Origin: Plutella xylostella
Lineage: Eukaryota; Arthropoda; Insecta; Lepidoptera; Plutellidae
DNA length: 64,000 nt
NCBI RefSeq assembly: GCF_932276165.1
Contig: NC_063986.1
Span: forward strand, 11,544,501-11,608,500
Direction: 5' to 3'
The notes below the pieces were generated by a model, which was given only the letters and a program-made list of their open reading frames with translations, did no database searches and had not been told where the DNA came from. Below, piece by piece: positions 13,601 through 24,800 of this stretch; position 1 is the first letter of the stretch, and the number at the start of each line of letters is the position of its first letter. Both the position numbers and the translations under genes were made by a program.

Positions 13601-15485
13601 TTGTCGTAGCAAGTACATCATTGTAATTAAAACAAGCCCATCACCTCTATGACTGGCACTAACACAAAGGAAAATTGTACATACAGGGTACATTTTATCG
13701 CCCAGTCATCTAATTACCAAGGTCCCAGGCAGAACAAAGGATTCCAAATTTGAAATGTCACAGGTATTCTCGCCCACGCTTCTGCAAAACGCCGCCCACG
13801 CGGGGCAGCGCGCACATCGCCACCACATCCGCTTCCGGATGGCGGAAGGATGAGATGTAAATTGGGGGGAAATTTGGGGGCAATTTGAAAACGATTTGAG
13901 CTGTAATTTTGGTAATCGCCGTGAACAACGTAAAATTTATGGCATTTTCTTGTTTTAGCCTGGTTTGGAAGTTTTTTAGTCTGTTTGTATAAATACATTT
14001 AGTAATAGTAGTTTTAAACTAATGCTTTTATATTGTCCTGGTGGATGAGCGGGGTACCTAGTAAGACAGGCTACCGCCTAGTACAAGGGCCCTTGCCACT
14101 TTTGAATGTAATGTGTTTATGACAATAAACTATTTTGATTTTGATTTTTTGATTTTTGTAATGAAATCGAAATTCTGTTAATAAATTACTTCAAATTACT
14201 TTGCTTGCTAGCAACTACAAACCTGCAAGCCCATAAATAAATTCAAACCAGTTCTGAGAACGGAGATTGTAGGTCATCATAATGCTCATAATTCTTTGAC
14301 AATAAAACCTCAAGGCAGCTATAAAATAGAAATTCATTCAGAGCTCCAGTACTTTCAGTGCCGTGCGTAAACTCTGAGCAACGACAGCCTTCAGCTGAAG
14401 GTCAAAGGTCGAAGGCTAGTTATAGCTATTTACAATGCTCTGAGTCTAGTGTACCTAGACCTATTTTCATAGAAAGTTTATGATTTGAATGGCAGGCCAT
14501 TGAAATGTGTTATGTGAAAATCACTTGATGCCTAATCTCTGTCATTGATGATGATTGATGATTTTATGTTTACGTGCATTGGTTTTGGTCGATGAACTGA
14601 TAATATTAATGAAGGGTACTATACAATATTCTGAATTAACAATTAATAGTTGAGTTAACTAGCTAGTGGAGTCGTTATTAGAAAATTCTACTTAAACTAT
14701 TTCATTCGAAAATGTATTTATAAGTTACACTTTTACCTTGAAGAATGAATTCGTCGACTTTAAATTACTAATCAATAATCACACACGTAGCTTTTAATTA
14801 TAATAAGTACCTTACTAGTAACCTTGTATCCTACTAATTTATTTACTTAATTAAATTTATTGATTAACTCACACGTGTCAAATGTTGTGATAATTTCAGC
14901 CCCTATTAATTTCGGGGAAAGCTATTCTAATTATACTTGTTTTTCGATGTTTTCCGTAAGCCTGAAATATCTTTCGCATCAAACCCAAAAAGTGTATTCA
15001 ACGTTTCAACTCTGTCGAGGAATGCCAACTATTATTATTTGACAGTTCACTTACATTCATCCCTGTTACATTCTTGGGGCCCTATCATGAAGTCAAAAGA
15101 AGTAACATTTACGAAGTAATTAAAGTCAAATTAATTGCAATTTGAATCCGAAAATCGTTTTCAAAGCAACTTTGCGACAGGGAGCCTATTTGGGTTCCCA
15201 TAGTTAGACCAACGACACTCCGAAACCCACGGAAACCAAATTGGCACTTATATACATACAGCTAACATCGGATACTACTAACTGATATCTTCATTAACTC
15301 AGCAGCGACGCAAACTCACCAGTCATAGTAAAGATGCCGACGAACAGCCCAATGGACCGTCCAGCCAGCATGACCTCCTCCTCGCTGTCATCTCCCTTGG
15401 GCTTCTTCCTGCCGGCCCAGATGCCCACGGCCAGGATCAGCACGTAGAACAGGATGATGGAGATCACGCCGCCGATGTTGATCAT
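428..15485 (-). CDS. ChT: High-affinity choline transporter (SLC5A7 family), 3'-incomplete gene
   Basis: Sodium- and chloride-dependent choline uptake transporter of the plasma membrane. In cholinergic neurons it supplies choline for acetylcholine synthesis. Coding exons in transcript order: 15320..15485, 10868..10975, 10288..10443, 6941..7239, 6374..6503, 5662..5860, 5175..5309, 1150..1283, 428..566. All junctions are GT..AG with matching phase and give about 488 residues. Diagnostic segments are MINIGG at the start, GRSIGLFVGIFTMT, WVGGGYINGTAEAIYTSG, ANPMRKQGYVTMLDP, IIDMDHRTSV, the sodium-symporter segment FGGIPWQVYFQRVLSSK, and SSADSSVLSASSMFARNVYK. Hydrophobic segments fit the 13-helix SLC5 fold. 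The start Met at 15485 matches the family start and is preceded by a 3' splice site at about 15504, so the 5' UTR is split. Insect family members are longer, so a C-terminal tail exon lies left of the window. Exons 2 and 3 have partial duplicates (see findings). Confidence 0.95.
608..751. repeat. Foldback MITE, family A
   Basis: Two arms of about 30 bp, CTGCCAGTTTCAATAACTC at the left and its complement at the right, make a near-palindrome of 144 bp in ChT intron 8. The same arms bound the nested insertion block at 33717..38408. Confidence 0.7.
1150..1283 (-). CDS. ChT: ChT coding exon 8
   Basis: Encodes SMCSDLVYVILFPQLLMVVH and YCNTYGSLAAYIVAFAVRLS. The donor is GTTTGT, weaker than the others. 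Its acceptor abuts a GA-rich simple repeat at 1288..1380, which lies where the polypyrimidine tract (CT on the minus strand) is expected. Confidence 0.9.
1288..1380. repeat. GA-rich simple repeat and degenerate minisatellite
   Basis: A (GA)n run is followed by three imperfect units of a GGGTCAGAGAGAGATACGC type. It lies against the ChT exon 8 acceptor. Confidence 0.75.
2583..2610. repeat. (GCG)n trinucleotide repeat
   Basis: Nine or so GCG repeats. They make poly-Ala open frames on both strands that have no gene context and are not called as genes. Confidence 0.85.
4616..4672. repeat. (GT)n microsatellite
   Basis: Interrupted TG dinucleotide run in ChT intron 7. Confidence 0.85.
5175..5309 (-). 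CDS. ChT: ChT coding exon 7
   Basis: Encodes NVYKLIFRQRASEMEIIWVM and MALTIPSIYGLW. The donor is GTGAGTAC and the exon ends in phase 2, completing Trp with the first base of exon 8. Confidence 0.93.
5662..5860 (-). CDS. ChT: ChT coding exon 6
   Basis: Encodes AWNETDFKGDL, the extracellular loop with a likely N-glycosylation site NET, then LTPDFVSFFGLGAVSAAVMS and SADSSVLSASSMFAR. The junction completes an Arg codon (AG|G) with exon 7. Confidence 0.94.
6144..6358 (+). mobile_element. LEP1-type Helitron-like nonautonomous repeat
   Basis: Begins CTACTAATATTATAAA and ends GCTCGCGGCAACAGCTAGT. It carries the familiar internal block ACCGATTTTAATGAAATTTGGT, so it reads as the lepidopteran LEP1 family with a CTAGT 3' end. 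It lies immediately downstream of ChT exon 5 in transcript order. Other copies are at 39204..39350 and 63457..63660. Confidence 0.75.
6374..6503 (-). CDS. ChT: ChT coding exon 5
   Basis: Encodes VYFQRVLSSKTAGRAQLLSY and AAAGCILMAIPPVLIGAIAK, continuing directly from IPWQ of exon 4. The acceptor is CTCCGCAG and the donor GTGAGT. The neighbouring intron holds a LEP1 repeat that stops just before this exon. Confidence 0.94.
6941..7239 (-). CDS. ChT: ChT coding exon 4
   Basis: Largest ChT exon in the window (299 nt). It encodes IIDMDHRTSVIFSACVAVFY, GGLYSVAYTDVIQLFCIFIG and YGLLLIFGGIPWQ. It enters after phase 1 and ends in phase 0 at CAG|GTGGGT. Confidence 0.95.
7240..10187. other. ChT intron 3, mostly unique AT-rich sequence
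   Basis: Apart from a LINE C-terminal fragment at 7446..7685, nothing recognisable was found: no further exon-like frame, RNA gene or clear TIR pair. Confidence 0.55.
7446..7685 (-). pseudogene. Non-LTR retrotransposon ORF2 C-terminal fragment
   Basis: A short minus-strand frame encodes LCRTCKEVDETVEHILLACP. This is the CxxC..H..C knuckle typical of the C-terminus of Jockey/R1-type LINE ORF2. No reverse transcriptase domain is attached, so it is a relic in ChT intron 3. Confidence 0.7.
10188..10287 (-). repeat. Two extra tandem copies of the ChT exon 3 end with donor
   Basis: Reading the minus strand, exon 3 ends GCTCTGG|GTGAGTGTGGAGG. After 38 nt GCTCTGG|GTGAGT recurs, and after a further 46 nt GCTCTGG|GTACGT. 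Each copy repeats the GAGGTGTTC..GGCAT..GCTCTGG stretch. The frame stays open across all three. Use of the third donor would add 84 nt (28 codons) in frame, and use of the second would add 38 nt and shift the frame. Confidence 0.85.
10288..10443 (-). CDS. ChT: ChT coding exon 3
   Basis: Encodes GIFFANPMRKQGYVTMLDP through EVFWAAGILAALG. The junction to exon 4 gives AALGATL, as in the family. Two further near-copies of the exon end with its donor follow directly at 10188..10287. Confidence 0.93.
10868..10975 (-). CDS. ChT: ChT coding exon 2
   Basis: Encodes ATWVGGGYINGTAEAIYTSG and GLVWCQAPFGYALSLVFG, the conserved helix 2-3 segment of SLC5A7. The acceptor is CCCCCCACAG and the donor is GTGAGT. 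An inverted partial copy lies at 12126..12240. Confidence 0.93.
11852..11991. repeat. Foldback MITE
   Basis: Near-perfect palindrome with ends AGGGCCACTTGCA and TGCAAGTGGCCCT. Inner arms contain TTAAATCTAGATTTAGTGTC-like sequence in both orientations. It has no coding capacity. Confidence 0.8.
12126..12240 (+). repeat. Inverted partial duplicate of ChT exon 2 with donor
   Basis: The plus strand reads GAGGCCATCTACACGTCG through CTCGTCTTCG|GTGAGTACATCTGTGATCTTCATCATCAT. This matches exon 2 (10868..10950 on the minus strand) and about 25 bp of its downstream intron. The 5' third of the exon and its acceptor are absent. It lies about 1.2 kb from the original in opposite orientation and so cannot be spliced in sense into ChT. 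Confidence 0.88.
12425..12702 (+). repeat. Interspersed repeat, LINE/SINE 3' tail type
   Basis: Contains GGTGGACTAGGCC, CCCTTCCTTCATTGGAAGGAG and CCCAGCAGTGGGGACGTAATGG. A shorter second copy lies at 55978..56156. The family is common in lepidopteran genomes; its exact class is not determined here. Confidence 0.65.
14038..14157 (+). repeat. Retroelement 3' tail
   Basis: A GTAAGACAGGCTACCGCCTAG..AATAAACTATTTTGATTTTGATTTT sequence with a repeated (TTTTGA)n end, the usual shape of a truncated LINE or SINE 3' end. Confidence 0.5.
15320..15485 (-). CDS. ChT: ChT coding exon 1
   Basis: Carries the start codon, the first transmembrane helix, the cytoplasmic GRKKPKGDDSEEEVMLAGRS loop and the start of helix 2. 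The donor is GTGAGT at 15314..15319 and the exon ends in phase 1. A 3' splice site upstream of the ATG shows that at least one noncoding 5' exon exists. Confidence 0.93.
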
Positions 15486-16639
15486 GGTGGGGCCGGTGGT
15501 GACGCTGCGGGGGGAGGGGGGGGTTAGAATAATAAAAAAACTGATTTACATTCTGTGACCTGTTAGTAACAAAGTAATAGGGTAAGGAGAAGGGTAATTA
15601 AGGTACTTAAACCTTTTGTTTAGATTGAAAAGAGGTATATGTATTGTAAGTTAGGAAGCCGCTTGCTGTCGTAGCTTGTGTTATTGGAGATAGGAACGCA
15701 CCTAGTAACAGCCAATCAAAAAGCTATACATATAAAATGTAGAGGTGCTTGGTCTCTAATTAATTGAGCAATATCTAAGGATGATTGGATATAGATTTTT
15801 AGATATAATATATCAACGGCGATATAAACCACTTTAGTGGTTTCAAAATTCAGACTTAAAACCTTTATAAAACAAAAAAGTTACTGAAAATTGGCAACCT
15901 GACTTAACTTAATGCATTAGTCTTCATAAAAACAAATGTTACGCGTAGAAAGGAACAAGAAAAACCTCTCTCAAAAATAGGGAAACTTTATAACAAATCA
16001 CATTAAAACTTTCCTAACAGTTGGGCTGGTCAAAAGGTTTGTGATACTTACATCTATTCTAAGTACTTTGTTATGCTTTGTATGATATATTAGAACACAA
16101 ATGTATAAGCTATCAGTGCATAATGTTTCTTTTAAGATTTAACGATAGGTCATAATGATGGGTTTATATTTTAAACTGGTAGGAAGGTACATGGCAGTAG
16201 CAGCTAAGTAAGTACATATTTTTTCCTTAAATTTGTTATCGGCTACATTACACAAAAACTTTTCACCTGAATCAGCTTGGGAAAAGGTTACAAGCAGGTA
16301 AAGGTCTATCGATCGTGATCGGTTGCATAATTTATACGTTTCTCGAAAACCTTATGTTATTCACTCTGCTAAGCTTAAAATATCATTTCCATTCATTGAA
16401 AAGGTTATAGAGTGAGTTGTACTTACGTGTTCACTCAAAATCCGACTGCGTCCGCCGCAACCACTCTCCTAAACACTTCTACAGTTACTCATTCTCACTT
16501 GTAAATCTATATAAACATTCGAACAACGTCCTTACCCCGATAAAATTACGATTCAAAATATATAATCTAAACGTGTCATCTTATTACTACGATATGTTTG
16601 ACTCATCACTATTGGTGCACAGTTTAACAGTTGAACGAG
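15486..16639. other. 5' region of ChT, no coding feature seen
   Basis: AT-rich sequence between the first coding exon of ChT and the GC-rich block. It must contain the intron joining the 5' UTR exon to the acceptor at about 15504. I could not place that UTR exon. Confidence 0.4.
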
Positions 16640-16990
16640 ATACTCTAGTGTCAGTTGTTAGGCCGAGAGCAACTGTCGCCCCATCGGAGGGAGGTTTTCT
16701 GCGACGGACTGTTTCTGGTCCTAAAGCTTAGCCCGCACATGAGCGCGAGGCGGCGCGGCCCGAGACATGAACCCGCCTGGTGGTCCACTGGCGCGGGTGG
16801 TGCTGGCAGCCGCGTGGTGACAGGTGCTGGCGCGGGCGGGGGCAGCTGTGCGCCCGATCGATCCACGTGACGTCATTGGTCGCAGCTCCCGCGGCCCGCG
16901 CATGCGCCGCGGCTCCGCCCGCCCACCACCTCTCCACAACGCCTCCTATAGCGCCCTCACCATCTCTGTGTGAGTACGGAGAGGGTACCG
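16640..16990. promoter_or_regulatory. GC- and CpG-rich block between divergent genes, candidate bidirectional promoter or 5' exon
   Basis: A 350-bp island, far richer in GC and CpG than its surroundings, lies between ChT (minus) and the EF-hand gene (plus). On the plus strand a consensus donor GTGAGTACGG occurs at 16970. An ATG at 16901 opens a frame MRRGSARPPPLHNASYSAL that runs into it. That frame reaches the GTGAGT donor in phase 2, while the first recognised EF-hand exon needs phase 0. Only the weaker GTGTGA two bases earlier would fit. The role is inferred. Confidence 0.4.
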
Positions 16991-18744
16991 TATTAGCTGA
17001 ATGTAGCAAGTAATGGTAACGCTCTGTGCAGATACAATCGCGCACAGGTAGTTACAGAGAATGGAAAGGTGAAATGGGAAGCGTGGTCGTTTATCCATTG
17101 ACAAATTGATGGATGGTTCAAATGAGTAATGGAGGGTAATGGCTACTTGAGAATATGTTACAAATAGAATCAGTATTGAAATGGCTTGATAATTTCAGGC
17201 TTTAACATATAGGTAGAGACAAAATACATATATTATTATGGCATGGAGGGTACACCCGAGTCCGCGTTGTTCTATGATGGTAGGTGAATATTGGGGATAT
17301 TCACGGGATATTGCATAGTGAAAATCACTTTTGATAATCTCGAAACAAGGCCTTCATCTTTAAAATTATCAAATAGGCTGATTATTGACATTATTGTTTT
17401 TTTTAAGACAATATAGATATCGATAATAACATGTCAGTCATAATCTGTCATAACAACAATGTAAATAATCCTCAATCAATGTAGGTAATGGATAATGTAT
17501 TTGGAATATAATCTCAAAAATCTTGTGTATTTATTAGTTTTTGGCTTCATTTTTTATTTCCGTAAGCAGAAACCTCGGAGAAGGACAGGATGCACGATAA
17601 AGTAAGATGATAAGAAACCATTGAATTATATTCATTGCAAGAAACACAGTCATGTCCATCAACAGTGCTTCACTCATACCGACGACATTTTCCCCGTTAA
17701 TTTAGTTTTAAGACAAAATATAGCTGCATATTAATAAAATGGGGGGATGAAACCTTTTTTTTATCAATGATTTCAAAATTTTATCGTTTTTCATTATTGT
17801 CATTCACATATAATATGTACTCGTCTGTCAATCAATACAAAACAAACACCTGTAAATTTCACGTAAACAGCATAAAATGAAATAAAATCGCCGTGTTATA
17901 CTTTTTACCCCTTATCTCAATGTATTTCGAATGGAACATAAGACATTTCATATTCGTTGTTGGATTCATAATAATGTATTACAGTAAGAGGAAAAATACA
18001 AAAAAATGCACGATCAGGTAAGATTTCTGAAGTGGCCGTGACTCGTGGCTCGTGGCCAGTCAGATTAGTGTCACGTCAGTAGCTGTACGGTTTATCATCC
18101 AGTTCCTTTACATTTAGCTCCTTGATACAATGCCAATACAGTAGTATACTTCTGCCAGTGGATGGAAGTTAGCTGATGATAATGAAGCTGGCAAAAGGAT
18201 ATAAACATAAATAGAAAATGTGAGGGTGTGATGATTGACGTCATTGCATTCATTATTGGCATTCACAGTCGCCAGTGATTGCCCTTCAGGCCCTTTTAAG
18301 AAGCCAAGGCTTTAGCGCAGTCACTAAGAGCCTCTTAAATCTATCTTTAAAACGACCCCTTTGATTGTTATTAAAAGTTTCTAAGCATAGATTTACAATC
18401 TATAGAGACTTCAGGACTCAGAAAACTATTTTTATATTAAGTATATTATTATATTTTGCGGAATCTAGATAGGTATGCAGTTTTCCTTACCATGATTTTT
18501 TTCTTACGGTCAAAGAACTCATTGGTACATGTCAGCGCCGGGATTCGAACCCGCATCTCTGGCGTGAGAAGCGGCCGCTTACCTGCTACATCGCTCTAGC
18601 GTTGGTAAGCTTTGGTCTTCTTGGGCCGATGGCCTCTGACAGGTGCCGAGATGAGGGAGATCGATGAGTGTTATGGCTTTCTTAACTACTTCAGAGTATA
18701 CAAGTAGTTTGTCTTACTGTACTGTCTACCTAATTGTATTTCAG
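16991..18744. other. Region upstream of the first recognised EF-hand exon
   Basis: AT-rich, with a tRNA-derived SINE fragment at 18525..18612. No other exon with convincing similarity or splice context was found. Confidence 0.4.
18525..18612 (-). mobile_element. tRNA-derived SINE head fragment
   Basis: The minus strand contains GCGGGTTCGAATCCCGGCGC, a pol III box B in a tRNA T-loop context, then a non-tRNA TGACATGTACCAATGAG tail. An upstream GCGATGTAGCAGG segment resembles a degraded box A. There is no intact cloverleaf, so it is a SINE relic, not a tRNA gene. Confidence 0.6.
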
Positions 18745-18868
18745 ATCAATCGTCTCCCGGAAGTATGGAAAACGTGTAATAAGATCCGTGCAGCTGCGTT
18801 CCGCGTTGGACTCAACTTATGGGACTGGTACCGCCCTCTGGACCCCGATGGCAACAACATTATATCAG
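18745..18868 (+). CDS. EF-hand gene, first recognised exon
   Basis: Encodes INRLPEVWKTCNKIRAAAFR and the loop LDPDGNNIISG. The acceptor is TATTTCAG and the donor GTACGC. It starts in phase 0, so coding exons must precede it. Confidence 0.75.
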
Positions 18869-21800
18869 GTACGCGTCAGGGAACCCTGGCGTTAGACGCC
18901 CTTGGGCCTACTGAAAAGATGGTCTTCGAGGTTAGCCGGTAATGGCTCCATGAGACAGACCGATGTCAGAGGGTTGTGATGTGAGATTTTCTAGCAGTGG
19001 ACGAGTGTTAGCTGAAGATAATGAGAATGAGGTTGAAGTATCAAACATGCTGTATTTTAGGACTAATTTTCTTGTATCCTTCATCTACCATAGTAAGGAT
19101 TGTACCAACTCTAGTGCCTTTGATGTTGATGAAATAAAAACGCTTTGTTGCTAGTTTTGGCTACGCCTTGTGAAGGAAATCTTGTTTAATAATTGAACCA
19201 ATTGTTTCAACGTTAGATATTGATAACTTTTCACCATCTTAACAGGTTTTATTACCCTTGCCTTGTTAGCACCTCTCAGTATTCAGGAAGTAAACAAGAG
19301 CTTTCAAAGCTGGTGCACAAGCTCGGAATACTAAATAGAGAGCTTATGGTGAAGTTTTACTTTTTACTTTTATCTGCAAAGCTGGGCAGAGTCTGCTTAG
19401 TGAAACGAAGCATGCAGCGAAGGCATTAGCGGTATCATGGCGGCAATCTCTTTGAAATGGATAATTTTAGCGCAGGCGAATGAATTGTTGAGCTCATTTA
19501 ATGTTTTATTAGAGCTTGAAAAGAAATAAAAACTTAGAGAGGATATATGAGGGAGTTTGTTTTATGAGTTTAAATTAAATTATATTTTATCTTACGACTT
19601 CATTGGCTAATAAAAGAAGTCAGGTCAGGTATAGTCAGGTAAGTACTTCACTTCTACGCATAATAATTATGTTTAAAAGAAGGTTAAAATATGATGACTA
19701 GGAAACTACCCGCCAAACATACCCACATCTTAATTTTACAATGGTCTCTTAGTTGCAAATTACAGACGCTCCAATCACCCCCAATAACCAAAAACTTCAC
19801 TATCCCTCATTAAAATTCCACCCGTTTCTCCAACAGTCTGCATTCTATATTTACCCTTACCGTTCGGTCCTCAGAGTCGAAGTTCGTATCGATCCTGGCG
19901 GGGCCGCTACGCTCGGTGACCGGGCTGAGTGACGCGGAGATTGCGCAGCTGGCCGACTACTTCCGAACCCAGGATGGACGCGTGCTGTACCACCAGCTGT
20001 GCTCCGTTATACATGGGGAAGGTAACGTGTGACTGATGAATACCCGATACCCTAGTAGGTGATGACCATAGTAATGCAACTTTATCTACATGGTTATCTC
20101 GAGTAACTAGAACCTTTGTAACTACGTGGAACGATGCGATGGTTTTATTTAATTTATGCATGTGTCTGTCACCACGTAGTGCTGAAACAGATCGACCTGT
20201 ACGAGTTGTTCACTAACTTTCGTGAATATATTTTAACACTTTCCTCTTGACTATACCTACAATAACGACTAAACATCAATATCAGACCATTTATAGATAC
20301 CTAGATAGATAGATAGAATATTCTTTATATGCACACACACACATGAAATAAACTTACATAACTTAAATACTAACACATATGTTCAAAAATGGCGGCCTTA
20401 TCGCTTAAAGCGATTTTTTCAAGACAACCTTAGGGTGGAAGGATATTATTACATACTTGTAAGATTACATTTATATTACATACTTGTAAGAGCTAAGTTA
20501 CAGTCACCTTCCTCTTGTTTTACAGTTCCCCTGTCAGTACTCTCATAGCTGCTGCTAGTCTTATACCCATGTATGACTCCATAAATAGAAAAGCCTGTCC
20601 TTGATTAACCCCCTATATCCCCTACTATCCACCAGACCGCGCCACCAACGCGCAGGCCTCATCCAACTGTCTGCTGGAGGCGTGCCCGCCGCCGCCGCCG
20701 CCCGCGTGCCGCTCGCTGGACCGCTGGCAGCGCCGCCGCGTGTGCTGCCTGCTCGCCACCATCGGGGGCAGGGACGTGCCGCTGCAGCCCTACTTCCAGG
20801 ACTATGAGCTGGTTAGTTAGGCGTCAGGCGGTATGGTGGTAGGAAGAAGAACCTTGGGGTAAACGAGTTTTTGAGTGGAAATCCCGAACAAGCAAAGGTA
20901 GCGTGCAGGTCTATGAGGTTGCATAATAGTTATGCATATCCATTATGTAGGCACTCCATTTCAATGGATTGACCAGCCTGATTTTACACAGGTTGAAGAA
21001 AAAGCTGCAAACGTCCCAAAACAGAATATTACTGGCCAATGATGGTTCTGATGTATTTTTAGGAAAACATGACACAAGAAGCCAATCATTGTGCAATTAA
21101 AATATTAGCTTTGACCATATTTTGGACCTACATCTCTCAGGTTATCAAACTGATTTAAAAAATGTTTATGACACACCGCTTGTCTCCATCCAGGTAGCCA
21201 AGAACGACGGTCGCATCACATTCGCGCACTTCGCCCGCATCCTCAACCACGTGGGGCTGCTGCTCGCGCCGGACGACTTCAACCTGCTGGTGCGCCGGTT
21301 CATCGTGGACTCCTACACGCTGGATTATGTCGAGTTCCTGAAGGAAATCGAGGCGGTGAAGAAGATGGGCATCGCTGGACTTGGGCCTGTACGTAACTGT
21401 ATTATTATGATTTACTGCTGCGGTTGTGACAAAATTACCGTGTTGGCGCATCCTTAAATATACAGAGTGAAATTTTATCAGTGAAAGTTTCAAGTATGCC
21501 GGGGTCAAGATTTTTAAAAAGAGGCTCCTCTTGTCATTAATATAATTCCACCCCATTATGAAACAGCTAACGGCTTCACTATTTCTATAAATATTGCTGT
21601 ATAAACTACACCCTCAAACCTGTTCAACTACGAGTAGCATCCGTCCTTCTTCCAGGAGTACCTCCACCCTCATGCAGTGCTAGACACGACTCCGGAAAAG
21701 CTGGCTCGTCCAGAAATAGACGCTGGTCTGCCGACCACGGCACTGGGACCCAATGACGTGTTCCATCCGATACTGAAGCCGAAACCGCCTACCAGACAAC

Positions 21801-24800
21801 TGGTGGAGATTATGCTCAGGGTTCAGGAGTTTGTCAAGCAGAGGAGGATACGGATTTCAGAGTTTTTACGGGTATGTAGGGATTGGTGCCATTCTTGATC
21901 GTTTGTGAGAAATGATATTGGCGTTTTGATCATCGAGTCTGTGTCTTCTAAAGAACTTATCCTCTATATTCTACTCAAACCCAGGAGCACGACCCTCTGA
22001 ACAGCGGTCGCATGGCTCCGGAGAACTTCCGTCGCGCCCTGGACACGTGCGGGCTGCACCAGGTTCTTACTCCAGACGAGGTGCTCTGCATCATGAAGCA
22101 CTACATGGACCCTAATGACAGCAGGCGAGTCTGCTGGCGCACGTTCGAGGACGACTGCGATCAGGGTTCGTAGCTAACAAATCCAATAAGTTTATGTAGG
22201 TCTTGTATTTCTTAATATGATGGATAAAATACATTGCTGTATGCTTGTTGTAGTCTCCATAATAGTTTTATAAAATTGATTCTTCATTTCAAAAGAACTA
22301 ATGCTTCAGGCCAGACTCATTGCTCTAGTTTTAATCCTTGCACCCCTCAGTATTCACGACAAAAGAGCTCGAGAAGCACCCAGACTTCGTTCCCGGCGGT
22401 GTCAGCGAGCTGGTGGCCGCTTTGCCGCCGGCGGGGTCGGCGGAGGCGCGCGGGGACGTGTCTGAAGACAGCCTGGACCTGTGCCAGGCCGCCATGCTGA
22501 GGGTCCGGGCTGCTTGCAAGGAGCGGTCAATTGATCTCAGGCCCGCGTTCCGGGATCATGATGAGTTAGTTTTCTGTGTATTTTTTATTCATAAGACCAA
22601 ATTTTTTATCTCCAGGTTTGGCATAATTATGACGCTACGGGATTTAGCAGATCGCTTGCCAAAATATATATATATATATCCTTATCCTTCCAAATCCATC
22701 CTTCTATTAACCGCTTCAAACAACAACTTTAGCGTAGCTGCGCTTGCAGCCGTGTAGGTTTTCCCCAAACATCTCTTTTCCTCCCTTACTCCTGACTCCC
22801 TTCCTCCTCAGACACAACAACGGGCACGTGTCGCGCGCGCACGTGCGGCGCGTGCTGGCTCGGCTGGGCGTGCTGCCCACGGCGGCGCAAGTGAGGGCTC
22901 TGGAGTACCGCTACCTAGACGACTGTGGGTTCAGCTATCTGCGGTTGTTGGAGGATGTGAGTGTAGTAGTAGGCTATGTGTTGTTAACAATCTTAATAAG
23001 TTGATTAACCAATTAATTGGTAATCGCGAATCCTCTGTTACAGAAGACGTAAATACCCTCCTTGCATTCTATCTAAAGTTTTCCGCATCAAACTCTAATC
23101 AAAGGAAGTTCTTATGTACGTTTACAGTTCCTCAGCCAACCTAGGCAACTCGGGTTATCCAACACTACAGCATTAAAGTATATAGTCGTCAACGAACTCA
23201 CCATAGTTAATTACCACGATCTATAGCGCCATCCAATGAACGGGCTAGTGGTTCAATCAAAAAGGAGATTCAACCAGATGCCTGCGACATATACACAGAC
23301 TGATAGTCTTCCTATTCCACTCAGCTGGAAGAGCGTCCGGTGGAGAGCGCGGTGCTGGCGGGCCCCTCGGCGGTGGTGCGGCAGTCCAGCAAGTCACGTG
23401 GACCGAGTCCTCTGGAGACGGATATTGTGCAGATACTGGCCAAGATCAAGGGCAAGGTATGGATTTGCATTGATTTCTTCGACGTGTGGTGTTATTTAGG
23501 AAGATTCCTAAGAAAATCCTTGTGGTGTTCTAGGGATGCTGCATGGGTTGTATCATGGTTGAAGATCAGCATACCAATTCATAGTTTAGATTTTTTGTCA
23601 TTACAGTTCAAATCATGTATTTTTTTTATTTTTTATTTTATTTATTAGGGACAACAAACAATTGTACACATACATTATGTAACACGTATATATAAGAAGA
23701 GTAATTTGGTGTACAATCCACACCGTTATCCACAGATTAAGTTTTTAAATACAATTGCAAGTAGGTACTTACAAAGAGTGACTAAATTAAACACAAAGAC
23801 TAAACGCTAAACAACCCAGGGGAAGGGACGGGGAGGGGGAGAGGAAAGAGGATTGAAGTGACATTTAAGTAGTATGTGTGTGTGTATGAGTTACTACATG
23901 TGTATGTTATTGAGTGTTTCAGTTATATGTTTCTTATAACAATAGGGAGTAAGTGTGAACACGTCAGCGTCATTAAAGAGTTGATTATACCTAAGTTGCT
24001 ACAAGGCGATGCAGTGGCGCGCGCTTGCCGGCGTTGGTGCGGCAGCTGGAGGACGCGAACGTTCGCGCAGCTCGCTGCCGGCCGCCTCGCCGCGGCACGC
24101 GATAGCTTATGGAGTTGATTAGTTCAATGGAATCGAACCGATGTCTACAAAGATTGTATAGCATCATGGCTCCGAGAAGTATCCGCCTAGATTTAAGTGT
24201 AGACATTTTAAATTTGACATGTAAGTTGACTTATAGCACAGAAGCCATAATTATTTGGGTGCCCTAGGTGCAATTGGATGTGTTGTCGAATCGAGTCAAG
24301 ACCGAGTGACATCAACGATCATTATTCCTGAATTTACGAGTATCTAGACGGCAGCCATTTTACCACAGTCACTTCTTCTTCTTATCGTGTCGACGACAAA
24401 CCAACAAAGTCGCTAATAATGCATGCCCAGAACTGGGCCACTGATACTGTACCGCTGGTAGCGGTCATAGTCACTCTATCCAACTGACTCACCCCTTATT
24501 ACCTCCCCAGATGGTGCGTGAAGGCGTTCGCCCCATGGAGTTCCTGCGTCAGTTCGACCCTCACAATGAGCTTGTGGTGCCCCGAGCTGACTTCTACCGC
24601 GGCCTGGCCAGCGCCGGCGTCTCGCTCACCCCCGTGGAGATGGACACGCTCATGGAAGTGTTAGTAGAAGACGGAAGATCGGTTTATTAGTCAACTTGAT
24701 GATGTCGTGTCTTAACTAACTATATCTTCAGACAGTGAGGCATATAACAAGCGCAACAACTCTATGTCCTCATTCATCTACTGCCGGTTACCTACTAACA

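Larger units (their letters stand above)
10976..15319. other. ChT intron 1 with several repeats
   Basis: Holds a foldback MITE (11852..11991), the inverted exon 2 copy (12126..12240), a LINE/SINE tail repeat (12425..12702) and a T-rich retroelement tail (14038..14157). No additional exon was found between these. Confidence 0.6.

Noticed and set aside
16655..17045. Several Arg/Gly/Ala-rich frames on both strands in the GC-rich block
   Set aside because: Lack of stops is expected from GC richness. None has domain similarity or consistent splice phase.
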